The notes beneath the pieces were generated by a model. It was not told where the DNA came from. It searched no databases and saw only the letters and a list, made by a program, of their open reading frames with translations. Below are positions 11,225-19,801 of a stretch of 64,000 bases of DNA, piece after piece (the first letter of the stretch is position 1; the number at the start of each line of letters is the position of its first letter). Made by a program: the position numbers and the translations under genes. The stretch is from Gemmatales bacterium (lineage in GTDB: Bacteria > Planctomycetota > Planctomycetia > Gemmatales > Gemmataceae): positions 62,001-126,000 of the forward strand of contig BPJP01000002.1 of assembly GCA_026004675.1 (NCBI GenBank), read 5' to 3'.

Positions 11225-11248
11225 AAAAGGGAAATTGCCATCCCTTTT
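11225..11248. terminator. AT-flanked hairpin after csrA, probable terminator
   Basis: Perfect 8-bp stem AAAAGGGA (11225-11232) / TCCCTTTT (11241-11248) with loop AATTGCCA, 5 bases after the csrA stop. The A and T runs of the stem would let it work in either direction. Confidence 0.5.
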
Positions 11249-11434
11249 CTCTCCTCCTTTGGCGATTGGGGAGCGAAAAGGGATTTTGTTTTTCCACGTC
11301 TAAACTGCGCTTTGATCCGGATTGCCGAACCCGAATCGTTGCAGAACCAGCCTTTCCCGATTACAATCTTCTGTAACGACATACCTCGAATCCACCCGTT
11401 TAGATGGGCCAAATCCAGCCAAAAGGAAGTTGCG

Positions 11435-13969
11435 ATGAATCGTGCCGGCGTGCTGCTTGGAGGCCTGATGTTCTTGCTGGGTTTTCGTCTTGCAGGAGAA
11501 GAACCGCAAGCGGTGGATTTAACGCGGTTGCCGACCGCTGCCAAGGGCACGATCGATTTTCGTCGCGACATTGAACCCATTCTGAAGCGTCACTGCATCC
11601 GTTGTCATGGACCGGAAAAACAAAAGGCGGGCTTGCGTCTGGACATTGGCGAAGAGGCGTTGAAAGGAGGCAACTCGGGGCCGTCCATCAAACCGAAGGA
11701 CGCCGCAGGCAGCCGACTCTTGCACATGGTTGCGGGCATCGATCCGGAGATTCGCATGCCTCCGACTGGCCGTATGTTGCCGCGAGAAGACGTTGCCAAA
11801 CTGCGAGCCTGGATCGAACAAGGCGCAAGCTGGCCGAAAAGTTCAACCAACGTCGTCGCGGCAGGTCCCCGGTCGGATCACTGGGCGTTTCAGCCGATTC
11901 GCAGGCCGGCAGTGCCAACTGTAAAAAGGACCCACTTTTTACGAAACCCGATTGACGCGTTCGTGTTGCGTCGGCTCGAGGAAGAAGGAATCGAGCCGGC
12001 ACCTCGTGCGGACCGTTACACGTTGCTCAGGCGACTGCACTTCGATCTTCTTGGCTTGCCTCCCACGCCCGAGGAGGTCGAGGCGTTTATCCGCGACCAG
12101 CGGCCGGATGCCTATGAACGACTCGTCGATCGTCTGCTGGCATCGCCGCACTATGGTGAAAGGTGGGCGAGGCACTGGCTCGATCTCGCCCGGTATGCCG
12201 ATAGCGACGGCTTCGAAAAAGACCGAGGTCGCCCTTTTGCCTGGCGGTACCGCCATTGGGTGATCGACGCCCTCAATCGCGACCTGCCTTTCGATCAATT
12301 CACGATTGAACAACTCGCCGGCGACCTTTTGCCGAACGCCACCACGGAGCAGAAGGTGGCGACGGGTTTTCACCGTAACACCCTGACGAATTCCGAAGGG
12401 GGTGTTGATCGCGAGCAGTTCCGCGTCGAACAAGTCGTCGATCGAGTCAACACGACCGCGAAGGTGTTTCTGGGAATCACTTTCGGCTGCGCCCAGTGCC
12501 ACGACCACAAATATGATCCGTTCAGCCAGCGCGAGTATTATCAGTTCTTTGCCTTCTTCAACAGCGACAACGAGGTCAACATCGTTGCCCCGCTCCCTTC
12601 CGAAGTTGAGGAATATCGGCGGCAGCAGCAGGCGTATCAAGCCAAACAGGCTGAACTGCAAGCAGCGATCGATCAGTACCGGCAGGAGCTTGGATTGAAA
12701 CAGAGGGCATGGGAAGAGTCGCTTTCCGACAAAGAGCGAGCCTCGCTACCCCTGGCGCTGCGGGAAGCTCTTCGTTTGCCCGATTCCAAGCGGTCGGCGA
12801 AACACCGAAAAATCATCGAGGACTACTTCGCTCGGAATGACAAGACCTATTCGCTTTTGCAAGCCGCGTTGGCCGACCATCAGAAGCGGGCGCCCAAACC
12901 GACAATGGCGCAGACGCTCGCGCTGGGTCCGAAACGCAAGACGCACGTCCTGATTCGAGGAGACTTTCTGCGACCAGGAGTAGAAGTTTCCGCCGGTACG
13001 CCTGGCGTGTTGCCCCCTTTGATGGGGGACCGCGAACCCACGCGTCTCGATCTTGCCAGGTGGCTCGTCAGCAGGAACAACCCCCTGACAGCCCGGGTGA
13101 TCGCCAACTGGACGTGGCATAAATTCTTTGGCCGAGGCATCGTCGCGACGCTCGACGATTTTGGCACGCGAGGAGAAAAGCCTTCTCATCCCGACTTGCT
13201 CGACTGGTTGGCGAGTGAATTCATGCGCCAGGGTTGGAGCTTGAAAAAGCTTCATAAATTGATCGTCACCTCGGCCACGTATCGGCAATCGTCGCGGCTT
13301 CGTCCGGAACTGCAGACGCGCGACCCATACAATGCCCTGTTGGCCCGGCAACGACGCATGAGACTGGAAGCCGAAGTGATCCGCGATGCGGCGCTGGCCG
13401 CAAGCGGGCTTTTAACTCGAACGATCGGTGGTCCAAGCGTTCGGCCGCCTCAACCGCCTGGAATCTCCGAACTGACCTATGCCAACAGCGCCCGCTGGAT
13501 CGAGGACAAAGGACCCAATCGATATCGCCGCGGACTGTATATCTGGTTCCAGCGAACAAGCCCGTATCCCATGCTAATGACGTTTGACGCTCCCGACTCG
13601 AACGTCACCTGCGTGCGTCGAGAAACTTCCAATACGCCGCTACAGGCGCTGACGCTGCTAAACGACCAGGTGTTCGTCGAATGCGCGCAGGCGTTCGGCC
13701 GTCGCATTGCGGAAGAACTCGAAGGCTCTACCAGCGATCGAATTCGGCAAGCTGTTCTGATCGCCTTGGGCCGGCCACCAACTACAGACGAACTCGAACT
13801 GCTTGTTGCATTGCACACCGAACTTGTGCACGAATGCCAGCAGTCGAAAGAGGCTGCTAAACTGTTGGGAAACTGGACGCCCAAGAACGGGAAAACCGCC
13901 GAGGCCGCCGCCTGGGTGGCGCTGGCACGCACGATCATGAATCTCGATGAATTCATCGTTCGAGAATGA
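11435..13969 (+). CDS. Secreted PSCyt1-DUF1549-DUF1553 protein (planctomycete cytochrome)
   Basis: 844 residues with an N-terminal signal sequence (VLLGGLMFLLGFRLA). A cytochrome-c-like module comes first (C54-I-R-C57-H58 in RHCIRCHGPEKQKAG). DUF1549 follows (WARHWLDLARYADSDGF; NSEGGVDREQFR), with the signature CAQCHDHKYDPF that could bind a second haem. After a charged linker comes DUF1553 (ANWTWHKFFGRGIV; LIVTSATYRQSS). These proteins are greatly expanded in planctomycetes and are linked to polysaccharide breakdown; the exact reaction is unknown. The usual DUF1501 partner gene is absent here. ATG 11435 follows AAAAGGAAG; the longer open frame to 11312 lacks coding character. Confidence 0.9.
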   Translation: MNRAGVLLGGLMFLLGFRLAGEEPQAVDLTRLPTAAKGTIDFRRDIEPILKRHCIRCHGPEKQKAGLRLDIGEEALKGGNSGPSIKPKDAAGSRLLHMVAGIDPEIRMPPTGRMLPREDVAKLRAWIEQGASWPKSSTNVVAAGPRSDHWAFQPIRRPAVPTVKRTHFLRNPIDAFVLRRLEEEGIEPAPRADRYTLLRRLHFDLLGLPPTPEEVEAFIRDQRPDAYERLVDRLLASPHYGERWARHWLDLARYADSDGFEKDRGRPFAWRYRHWVIDALNRDLPFDQFTIEQLAGDLLPNATTEQKVATGFHRNTLTNSEGGVDREQFRVEQVVDRVNTTAKVFLGITFGCAQCHDHKYDPFSQREYYQFFAFFNSDNEVNIVAPLPSEVEEYRRQQQAYQAKQAELQAAIDQYRQELGLKQRAWEESLSDKERASLPLALREALRLPDSKRSAKHRKIIEDYFARNDKTYSLLQAALADHQKRAPKPTMAQTLALGPKRKTHVLIRGDFLRPGVEVSAGTPGVLPPLMGDREPTRLDLARWLVSRNNPLTARVIANWTWHKFFGRGIVATLDDFGTRGEKPSHPDLLDWLASEFMRQGWSLKKLHKLIVTSATYRQSSRLRPELQTRDPYNALLARQRRMRLEAEVIRDAALAASGLLTRTIGGPSVRPPQPPGISELTYANSARWIEDKGPNRYRRGLYIWFQRTSPYPMLMTFDAPDSNVTCVRRETSNTPLQALTLLNDQVFVECAQAFGRRIAEELEGSTSDRIRQAVLIALGRPPTTDELELLVALHTELVHECQQSKEAAKLLGNWTPKNGKTAEAAAWVALARTIMNLDEFIVRE

Positions 13970-13995
13970 AATCGCGTACCGGTATCGCACAGCGA

Positions 13996-16224
13996 TCAAG
14001 CGGCCAGCTGTGATGTAGTGCTCGAATCGGACAATAATGCCCGCGCCAGTCGTTCGATCTCGTCGTTGAGTTCCTGGATTTGCTGTTCATAAACAGCGGA
14101 CTGTGCTTGTAGTTTTTCGAGCTGCTGTTGCAATCGTTGTTGTTCGGCTTCGTCGTGAAGGAGGCGGCTGTCGGCCTCTGCCAGTTTTTTGGAAAACATG
14201 GCGGCCCTGCGTGCTTCGGTCAGCATCTCGTTGCGTATTTGCCGGAATTGGGCTTCAAGCTCTTCCCCCTGACGATCCAGGAGCCGACGTTCCTTGACAA
14301 GCTCCCTTGCCGCCGAGGAAAACTCCTCGGCCCAGCGAAGACGCAGGCGAACGATGCGTTTCTCTGCCGCCTCCGCATCGCCTGTCGGGCCAAGAACCTC
14401 CATGCGGTATTCTTCCAGCGCCAGGGCACGAGTGGCGAGGGATTGCAACTGCTTCTCCAATTCTTCCACTCGTCGCAGCCAATCCTGCCGGGCAGTCTGG
14501 CAACTTTGCCGCAACTTGTCGCACACGGTTAGACGCTTGCGCAGAGCCTGCAACTCCTGCTGCCGACGCTGTTGCCAGCGGCGGCGCACTTCAGCAATTC
14601 GGGCCGCTTGTTGTTCGGCGAATCGCTCTCGCGTCTCGACCGCGGCGAGCATGCGCTGTTGTTCTCCCTCCCATGCGCTCGATCGTACAGTGAGACGCGC
14701 CTGCCAGGCGTCCAGCTGCCGACGATGAAACTCGATTTCCTGTAATTTCTGTTCTTGGCGAGCGAAAAGCTCGTTGATCTTCCGCTCGCGCTCATTCAAT
14801 TCCTGTTCGCGCTGGGCCAACGCTTGGGAGACCGGCTCCAGGTCGTGCAGGGCGCTTTCTCGTTGCTGCTGCCAGTTTTCCCGAATCATTTGGAAGCGCA
14901 CGCATTGCTCCGCAAGCGACGAACGCTGGTCGCTCAACTCGTCCGCCAATTGTTCGAGACCGGCAAGTCGGCGTTGCAACGCTTCTTCAGCTTGCCGAAG
15001 AGCACGCTCCCGTTCCGCGAATTCCGAGGCGACGGGAACCGGTTGTTCGCCGGGCAGCGGCACGATGGCTTGACGCTGTTGGGCGCATTGTTTTTCGAGT
15101 TCGGCCAGTTTTCGCCGCTGGTTGTGGATGCGCTGCTCAAGCCCATCCGCCTCCATTTCGAGGCGGAGACGTCGCTCCTGCCAGCGACGCTGTTCCTCGG
15201 CAAGCTCGTGTTCGGCATCGAGGAGGTCGGCTTCACGGCTGTCGAGTTGGTCAAAACGTTGCTTCCAGTCTGCCCGCATTCGCGCTTGTTCGGCCTGGAA
15301 TTCGGTTTGCTCTTTGCGAAACTCGTTCCAGGCGTCTTGCAGTTGCCGACGGCCTACTTCCATCTCGCCGTTGTAGCGGAGCCGAGTTTGGTTGAGTTGC
15401 TCGCGGTCCGCGGCCAACTGCTGCTGTTGTTGTTCGAGTTCGAGGCTGGCTCGCCTGAGTTCTTCTTCACGCCGAGCAAGGTTTTGCCGTTCGGCGGCCC
15501 ATTGACGATGGAAGCGTTTTTGCAGCCGCCGACGCAGCCGTCTAAGCCGGTGGCGTTCCGCCTGCAATTGGTTCTCCCAATCCTCCAGCTCCGCTTGTCT
15601 CGCTTCGATTTGCTGGGCGACTTCGTCGATTTGGCTGGCCTGCTTTCGCTTATGCGTTTCGAGTTCCGCCGTGGCGGCTTGAATCTGTCGCTTCAGCTCA
15701 AGTAATTTACGTTGCCGTTCTTCGAGATGGGCTGCCAGCTGGGTTTCCTGTTGTTCTAAGGCCTGACGCCTCTGCTGCAGGCGAATCTCTTTTTCCGTCA
15801 GTGCGGCTTGCTGGGCGGCGACAGCAGCTGCTTGGATGCGCAGCGCTTGCCGGTCGTTGTCGTCATCGGTCGGCTCCGGTTGAAAATGGCCTTCAACGAG
15901 TTCGATACGAAAGCGGAAGGGCCCGACTGCGATGACGTCGCCATGATGGAGACGGCATGAGCGGACAGGCTTGTCGTTTACCATCATGCCCGCTTGGCTG
16001 TCCAGATCCTGCAAAAGGGGGTGGGAGGGGGTGCGCACCAAAGCACAATGACGCGGGCTGACGCCGGATACATTCAGGCGCACGTCGTTTCCTTCCGCTT
16101 GCCCGATCAGCACGAGAGGCGAACGCAAAGGCCAGCGCTTGCCCGCGAGCCGTCCGTTCTGGACAATCAATTCAGCCCAATGGGCAACGCCTGCTTTTGC
16201 CGCTGTGGTATCCGGCGGTTCCAT
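13996..16224 (-). CDS. FHA-domain protein with very long coiled coil
   Basis: 742 residues. The N-terminal FHA domain (about residues 20-105) has the expected pattern: a Gly-rich first strand, SPRHCALV for the conserved S-x-x-H, and a late MMVNDKPV segment (N-x-x). FHA domains bind phosphothreonine. From about residue 120 to the end the protein is almost continuous Gln/Glu/Arg/Leu-rich coiled coil (for example QQQQLAADREQLNQTRLRY). This suggests a filamentous scaffold docking to a phosphorylated partner, perhaps a Ser/Thr kinase target; no kinase gene is adjacent. ATG 16224 follows AAGGA at good spacing; a TTG at 16248 is less likely. Confidence 0.85.
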   Translation of the reverse strand: MEPPDTTAAKAGVAHWAELIVQNGRLAGKRWPLRSPLVLIGQAEGNDVRLNVSGVSPRHCALVRTPSHPLLQDLDSQAGMMVNDKPVRSCRLHHGDVIAVGPFRFRIELVEGHFQPEPTDDDNDRQALRIQAAAVAAQQAALTEKEIRLQQRRQALEQQETQLAAHLEERQRKLLELKRQIQAATAELETHKRKQASQIDEVAQQIEARQAELEDWENQLQAERHRLRRLRRRLQKRFHRQWAAERQNLARREEELRRASLELEQQQQQLAADREQLNQTRLRYNGEMEVGRRQLQDAWNEFRKEQTEFQAEQARMRADWKQRFDQLDSREADLLDAEHELAEEQRRWQERRLRLEMEADGLEQRIHNQRRKLAELEKQCAQQRQAIVPLPGEQPVPVASEFAERERALRQAEEALQRRLAGLEQLADELSDQRSSLAEQCVRFQMIRENWQQQRESALHDLEPVSQALAQREQELNERERKINELFARQEQKLQEIEFHRRQLDAWQARLTVRSSAWEGEQQRMLAAVETRERFAEQQAARIAEVRRRWQQRRQQELQALRKRLTVCDKLRQSCQTARQDWLRRVEELEKQLQSLATRALALEEYRMEVLGPTGDAEAAEKRIVRLRLRWAEEFSSAARELVKERRLLDRQGEELEAQFRQIRNEMLTEARRAAMFSKKLAEADSRLLHDEAEQQRLQQQLEKLQAQSAVYEQQIQELNDEIERLARALLSDSSTTSQLAA

Positions 16225-16431
16225 CCACGGGGTCCTTGTAGCAGCCAACTCGGGGGCGGTTCATTACGTGGACAAGCCGTCGCGCCGCGCCGATGGGACA
16301 GCAACCCCCACCGGCGCCAGTACGGACCTTGGCCCTATGTGTCATCGACCAAACGAACCGCCAAAGTTGAAATGAATTGAACCGCAGCGATGGCGAAGGA
16401 TCGGCAAAGTCGGCGGAACCGGCCAACCGCG

Positions 16432-16770
16432 TCAGCCGGCCAGAACCTGATCGATCATCTTTTGCAATTCCTCTTCGGAAGTCAGGCCGACTACTTTTTG
16501 CTTAGGTTCTTCGCCGCCGTCGAACACAAACACTTGCGGGATGCCCGAAACGCGATACTTGACGGCAATATCGCTCGCTTCATCCACATTCAATTTGCCG
16601 ACTTTCACTCGACCGGCGTATTTGTCCGCGATTTTGTCGATCGTCGGCGCCAGCATCCGACACGGACCACACCACGGCGCCCAGAAGTCCACCACCACAG
16701 GCTTGTCGCTTTTGACGACTTCTTGTTCCCAATTTTCGCTCGTAAATTCCACGACGTTCGGACTGGCCAT
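16432..16770 (-). CDS. trxA: Thioredoxin
   Basis: 112 residues with the active site WAPWCGPC (C34, C37), a cis-Pro in SGIPQVFVF, and the usual thioredoxin length. It has no signal sequence, so it acts in the cytoplasm as a general disulfide reductant. GAGGG precedes the ATG. The gene is divergent from the Kelch gene, with 230 bases between. That gap holds a 12-bp palindrome, GGCGCTAGCGCC, at 16810-16821. Confidence 0.96.
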   Translation of the reverse strand: MASPNVVEFTSENWEQEVVKSDKPVVVDFWAPWCGPCRMLAPTIDKIADKYAGRVKVGKLNVDEASDIAVKYRVSGIPQVFVFDGGEEPKQKVVGLTSEEELQKMIDQVLAG

Positions 16771-17000
16771 CAGAGCGCCCTCTTTTCATTCAAACGGAAT
16801 GTCGACCTCGGCGCTAGCGCCGCCAATGCTTCGATGCAATTATAGAGACTTGATCGAAAAGCTGCAACGCGAGCACAAGGCGCCCAAACGTTGCCAGCTC
16901 CGAATTTTTGCGTTGCTTTATGAAACCGGGTCAGGCCATCATGTTCGTGGCGCTGCGATTTCCTCCCATTGACGGTTTCGTTCATCGGCGAAGGTGGGCT

Positions 17001-17385
17001 ATGTTCCGGTCGAGAACTTGCATCATTGTCTCGTTATGGTTCGTGGGGATGGGAACGCCGGCTCAAGGACTGGCGGCTCCGCCTTCACCGTTTCAAACGC
17101 ATCCCGTGAACGAATGGGTCAAGCAAAGCCCACTCGAAAACGGTCCGGTCTCGCCGCGCTTGGGTTATGAAGGCGCCTGCGTCTGGGACAGTCGGCATCG
17201 GGTGCTGATACGCTACGGCGGCCACAACCAGGGGGGCGGCGGGGAACAAGGCCACGAAGTCTGGGTCTATGATCCCTTTTCCGCCAAATGGACTCTCAAA
17301 GAACCGAATACCTCGCCGCCGGGCGTCTGCTGCAACCAACAGAACGTCTATGATCCGACGATTGGCCGGTATATTCGTTTTCCCC
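17001..17385 (+). CDS. Secreted Kelch-repeat/FN3 protein, N-terminal part before a +1 frameshift
   Basis: Begins at ATG 17001 after GAAGGTGG with a signal peptide (IIVSLWFVGMGTPAQGLA). It continues with beta-propeller strands: PRLGYEGACVWDSRHRVL, then VWVYDPFSAKWTLKEP, then NVYDPTIGRYIRFP. The frame then leaves the family pattern at the C run 17382-17385 and stops at 17438. Dropping one C joins RFP directly to KFSGNHGWQWW in the next frame. I therefore read this and the following entry as a single gene, either broken or carrying a sequencing error. Confidence 0.7.
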
Positions 17386-18894
17386 AAATTCAGCGGCAAC
17401 CACGGCTGGCAGTGGTGGCGCGAACTCTATCTGAATGACTCCTCCGTCTGGACCTACGACCTGGCATCGAACCAGTGGCGCAACCGCCGTCCCGTTCCAG
17501 CGCCGCGCCTGGCTGGGCTGCGCTGTGCCGCGTGGGACAGCCACCATCGGGTTGTCGTGGTATTCGGCGGCGAAGGGAGCCGGGAAGGCACCCTGATCTA
17601 CGATCCCTGGCGCAATGAGTGGCGCTGGCCCAAACCGGATTCCCAGCCCCCTTTTCGAAGCGGCGGCAATCTAGCTTACGATGCGAAGCACAAACTCCAC
17701 ATCCTTTTCGGCGCCCAATTCTCGAACGATCCGCACACCTGGGCGTACAGCGTTTCCGAAAACAAATGGTTCGACAGAAAACCAGCTTCTCTGCCGCCAA
17801 CCGATCGCAACGATGCGGTTCTTACCTATGATCCCATCCACGCTGTGGTTTTGGCTTTGGTGAAAGTTACGCGAGGCAAAGACGAAAAAACGCAGCACGA
17901 AGTTCAGACCTGGGCTTATGATACCGGTGCCAACAAATGGACACGGATGAAACCCAAACGGGAACCCGACTCCGCTGGCAACCGCACGCGCAATTTGATC
18001 TTCGCTCCCGAGTTGAACCTGGCCATTCTCGAAAACTGTACCGGCCGGCCACGCGAACAACAGGTCTGGACCTATCGCTTTAGTAATAGCGGAACCTATC
18101 GCCCAGCGAAAGAACAACCTCGCCCCTGTCCGCCAATCATCGAAGACGTGGTCGTCAGCGTCCGCAGCAGGAAAAAAGTTCAAGTGCGCTGGAAAGCGCC
18201 CCGCGGAGCGGAACTGGCCTCCTACCACGTCGAACGAGCGGTCGTTGAGGTCTGGAGCGAAGATCAGCTCGTTCGACTCAAACGCAATACACCGCCTTTG
18301 AATCCGCCATCGGTCGGCGCCATCCGCAGCATCGGCCCTTTCCAAAAACTAACGGAAAAACCGATCGCAGCTACCGAATTTCTGGACACGGACGTCGATC
18401 TCGGCGAGCCGATTCCCTTGAAAGGCAAGCCGATCTTTGAATCCAGCCTGCACGCCGAGCATCTCGATCGAGGGGGCAAACCCTATCCATTTGCCGTGTA
18501 CGCCTATCGTGTTCGCGGCATATCGGCTGATGGCAAGATAAGCGGACCTTCGCCGGCGGTTCTGACGATCCCGTCTTCGCCGCAGTACGTCTTCAGCAAG
18601 GAGGACGGCAACCGGTGCCATTTGAAATGGGCCGCCAATCCCGAGGACGGCATCGTCGGCTACCGCGTCTACCGGATGGACGGCCGATGGAGCAAAGACC
18701 CTGTCAGCCGATTGACAGCGAAGCCGATCTCGACGACGCGCTTCACCGATAGTAACGCCGGCAAGCCGACACGACGTTATTACATCGTCGCAGTAGACGC
18801 TCTCGGCCAGGAAGGTTTTCCGTCCTCTCCGGTCTGGTATCGCCGCGAATGGGCCGCCTACTACAAGCCGTTCGTCGGCGAATGGCACCAGTGA
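17386..18894 (+). CDS. Secreted Kelch-repeat/FN3 protein, C-terminal part after the frameshift
   Basis: About 500 residues continuing the propeller: SSVWTYDLASNQWRNRRP, RVVVVFGGEGSREGTLIYD, HTWAYSVSENKWFDRKP and VQTWAYDTGANKWTRMKP are four Kelch-like blades. Two fibronectin type III-like domains follow (VRWKAPRGAELASYHVERA; HLKWAANPEDGIVGYRVYR). Kelch propellers with FN3 modules are typical of surface carbohydrate- or protein-binding proteins. Its own frame has an ATG at 17269, but residues encoded before about 17386 do not resemble the family, so that start is probably not real. Confidence 0.7.
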   Translation, partial: KFSGNHGWQWWRELYLNDSSVWTYDLASNQWRNRRPVPAPRLAGLRCAAWDSHHRVVVVFGGEGSREGTLIYDPWRNEWRWPKPDSQPPFRSGGNLAYDAKHKLHILFGAQFSNDPHTWAYSVSENKWFDRKPASLPPTDRNDAVLTYDPIHAVVLALVKVTRGKDEKTQHEVQTWAYDTGANKWTRMKPKREPDSAGNRTRNLIFAPELNLAILENCTGRPREQQVWTYRFSNSGTYRPAKEQPRPCPPIIEDVVVSVRSRKKVQVRWKAPRGAELASYHVERAVVEVWSEDQLVRLKRNTPPLNPPSVGAIRSIGPFQKLTEKPIAATEFLDTDVDLGEPIPLKGKPIFESSLHAEHLDRGGKPYPFAVYAYRVRGISADGKISGPSPAVLTIPSSPQYVFSKEDGNRCHLKWAANPEDGIVGYRVYRMDGRWSKDPVSRLTAKPISTTRFTDSNAGKPTRRYYIVAVDALGQEGFPSSPVWYRREWAAYYKPFVGEWHQ

Positions 18895-18926
18895 GGCGAA
18901 CGGGTTCCGTCGATTCATGTCGGTGA

Positions 18927-19511
18927 TCAATGCCGGCAGCCGCAACGACGGCGATGGTAGCCAAAACCGATACCAACAACTGGGCGCGGGTAATAATGTT
19001 CTTCGACAACATAGACAGGGCGTGGCGCGTAGACCGGTTTGACATAGGCGGCGGGTCTGGCGCGCTGGGCGGTGGCCAACATTTCTTGAATGACAGCATC
19101 ACTGACGCCGTTGGCCTTCAAATCGAGAACATCCTGGGCGGTGAGATGAAAGACCGTGCCGGAGGATCGAATCTTGGCGATGATGACCGAATCGCTGATG
19201 TGGCCATGAACCATCTGGATGATCTCGGCTTTGTCGATATAGTTTTTGGCTTCCAACTGTGCGGCCGCTTGGGCCTGGGCGCGGTGTTCGGCCTGTTCGA
19301 TTTCATTGCCGATCAAGCCACCGGTGATCGCACCGATGGCGCCGCCGATGGCCGCTCCGGCGCCAGCATTGCCGGCCAGGTCGCCGATGATGGCACCGGT
19401 CCCGGCACCAATCGCACCGCCGCCCAGAACGCCTCGATCCGTCGGCGTCATCGATTGGCAGCCCACCAGACACAAAATAGGTAACACGGCTACGGTCAAT
19501 TTGTTTATCAT
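18927..19511 (-). CDS. Glycine-zipper lipoprotein
   Basis: 194 residues. The signal sequence ends in a lipobox (LCLVGCQSM). A glycine-zipper region follows (GVLGGGAIGAGTGAIIGD, GAAIGGAIGAITGGLIGN) at about residues 28-75, of the type that packs two membrane-spanning helices in outer-membrane lipoproteins of the SlyB/YMGG family. A short helical region with HISDSVIIAKI and a Tyr/Pro/His-rich tail complete it. GGAG precedes the ATG. The role is probably envelope integrity, by family analogy only. It is divergent from the M16 peptidase gene. Confidence 0.8.
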   Translation of the reverse strand: MINKLTVAVLPILCLVGCQSMTPTDRGVLGGGAIGAGTGAIIGDLAGNAGAGAAIGGAIGAITGGLIGNEIEQAEHRAQAQAAAQLEAKNYIDKAEIIQMVHGHISDSVIIAKIRSSGTVFHLTAQDVLDLKANGVSDAVIQEMLATAQRARPAAYVKPVYAPRPVYVVEEHYYPRPVVGIGFGYHRRRCGCRH

Positions 19512-19801
19512 GCCACCATCTCCTGTCTGCCCGCGAACGCTGTGAGGCACAGGACCATAAAATGATTCACCAGTTGTTGGGGCCGGGCGGCGACTATGCG
19601 TTGCCTCGCTGGTTGCGTCAAGAGGGGGTTGATCCAAGAGGACTATCGACCGCTCGTTCCCGGAATCTTGCTTGGAAAAGAAAGTTTCGTTCGTCTTCTC
19701 TAAATTACAAGTGTGCGACATCCGGGATGGTACCCTGGGAATGTATCGGTATCGGCGAAGCCATAAATTGAATCGCCTGAATAAAAACAGGAGCATTGCA
19801 C

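Noticed and set aside
14755..15705. Plus-strand frame within the FHA coiled-coil gene
   Set aside because: Hydrophobic-looking only because Gln/Glu/Arg codons read backwards give Leu/Phe; no start signal.
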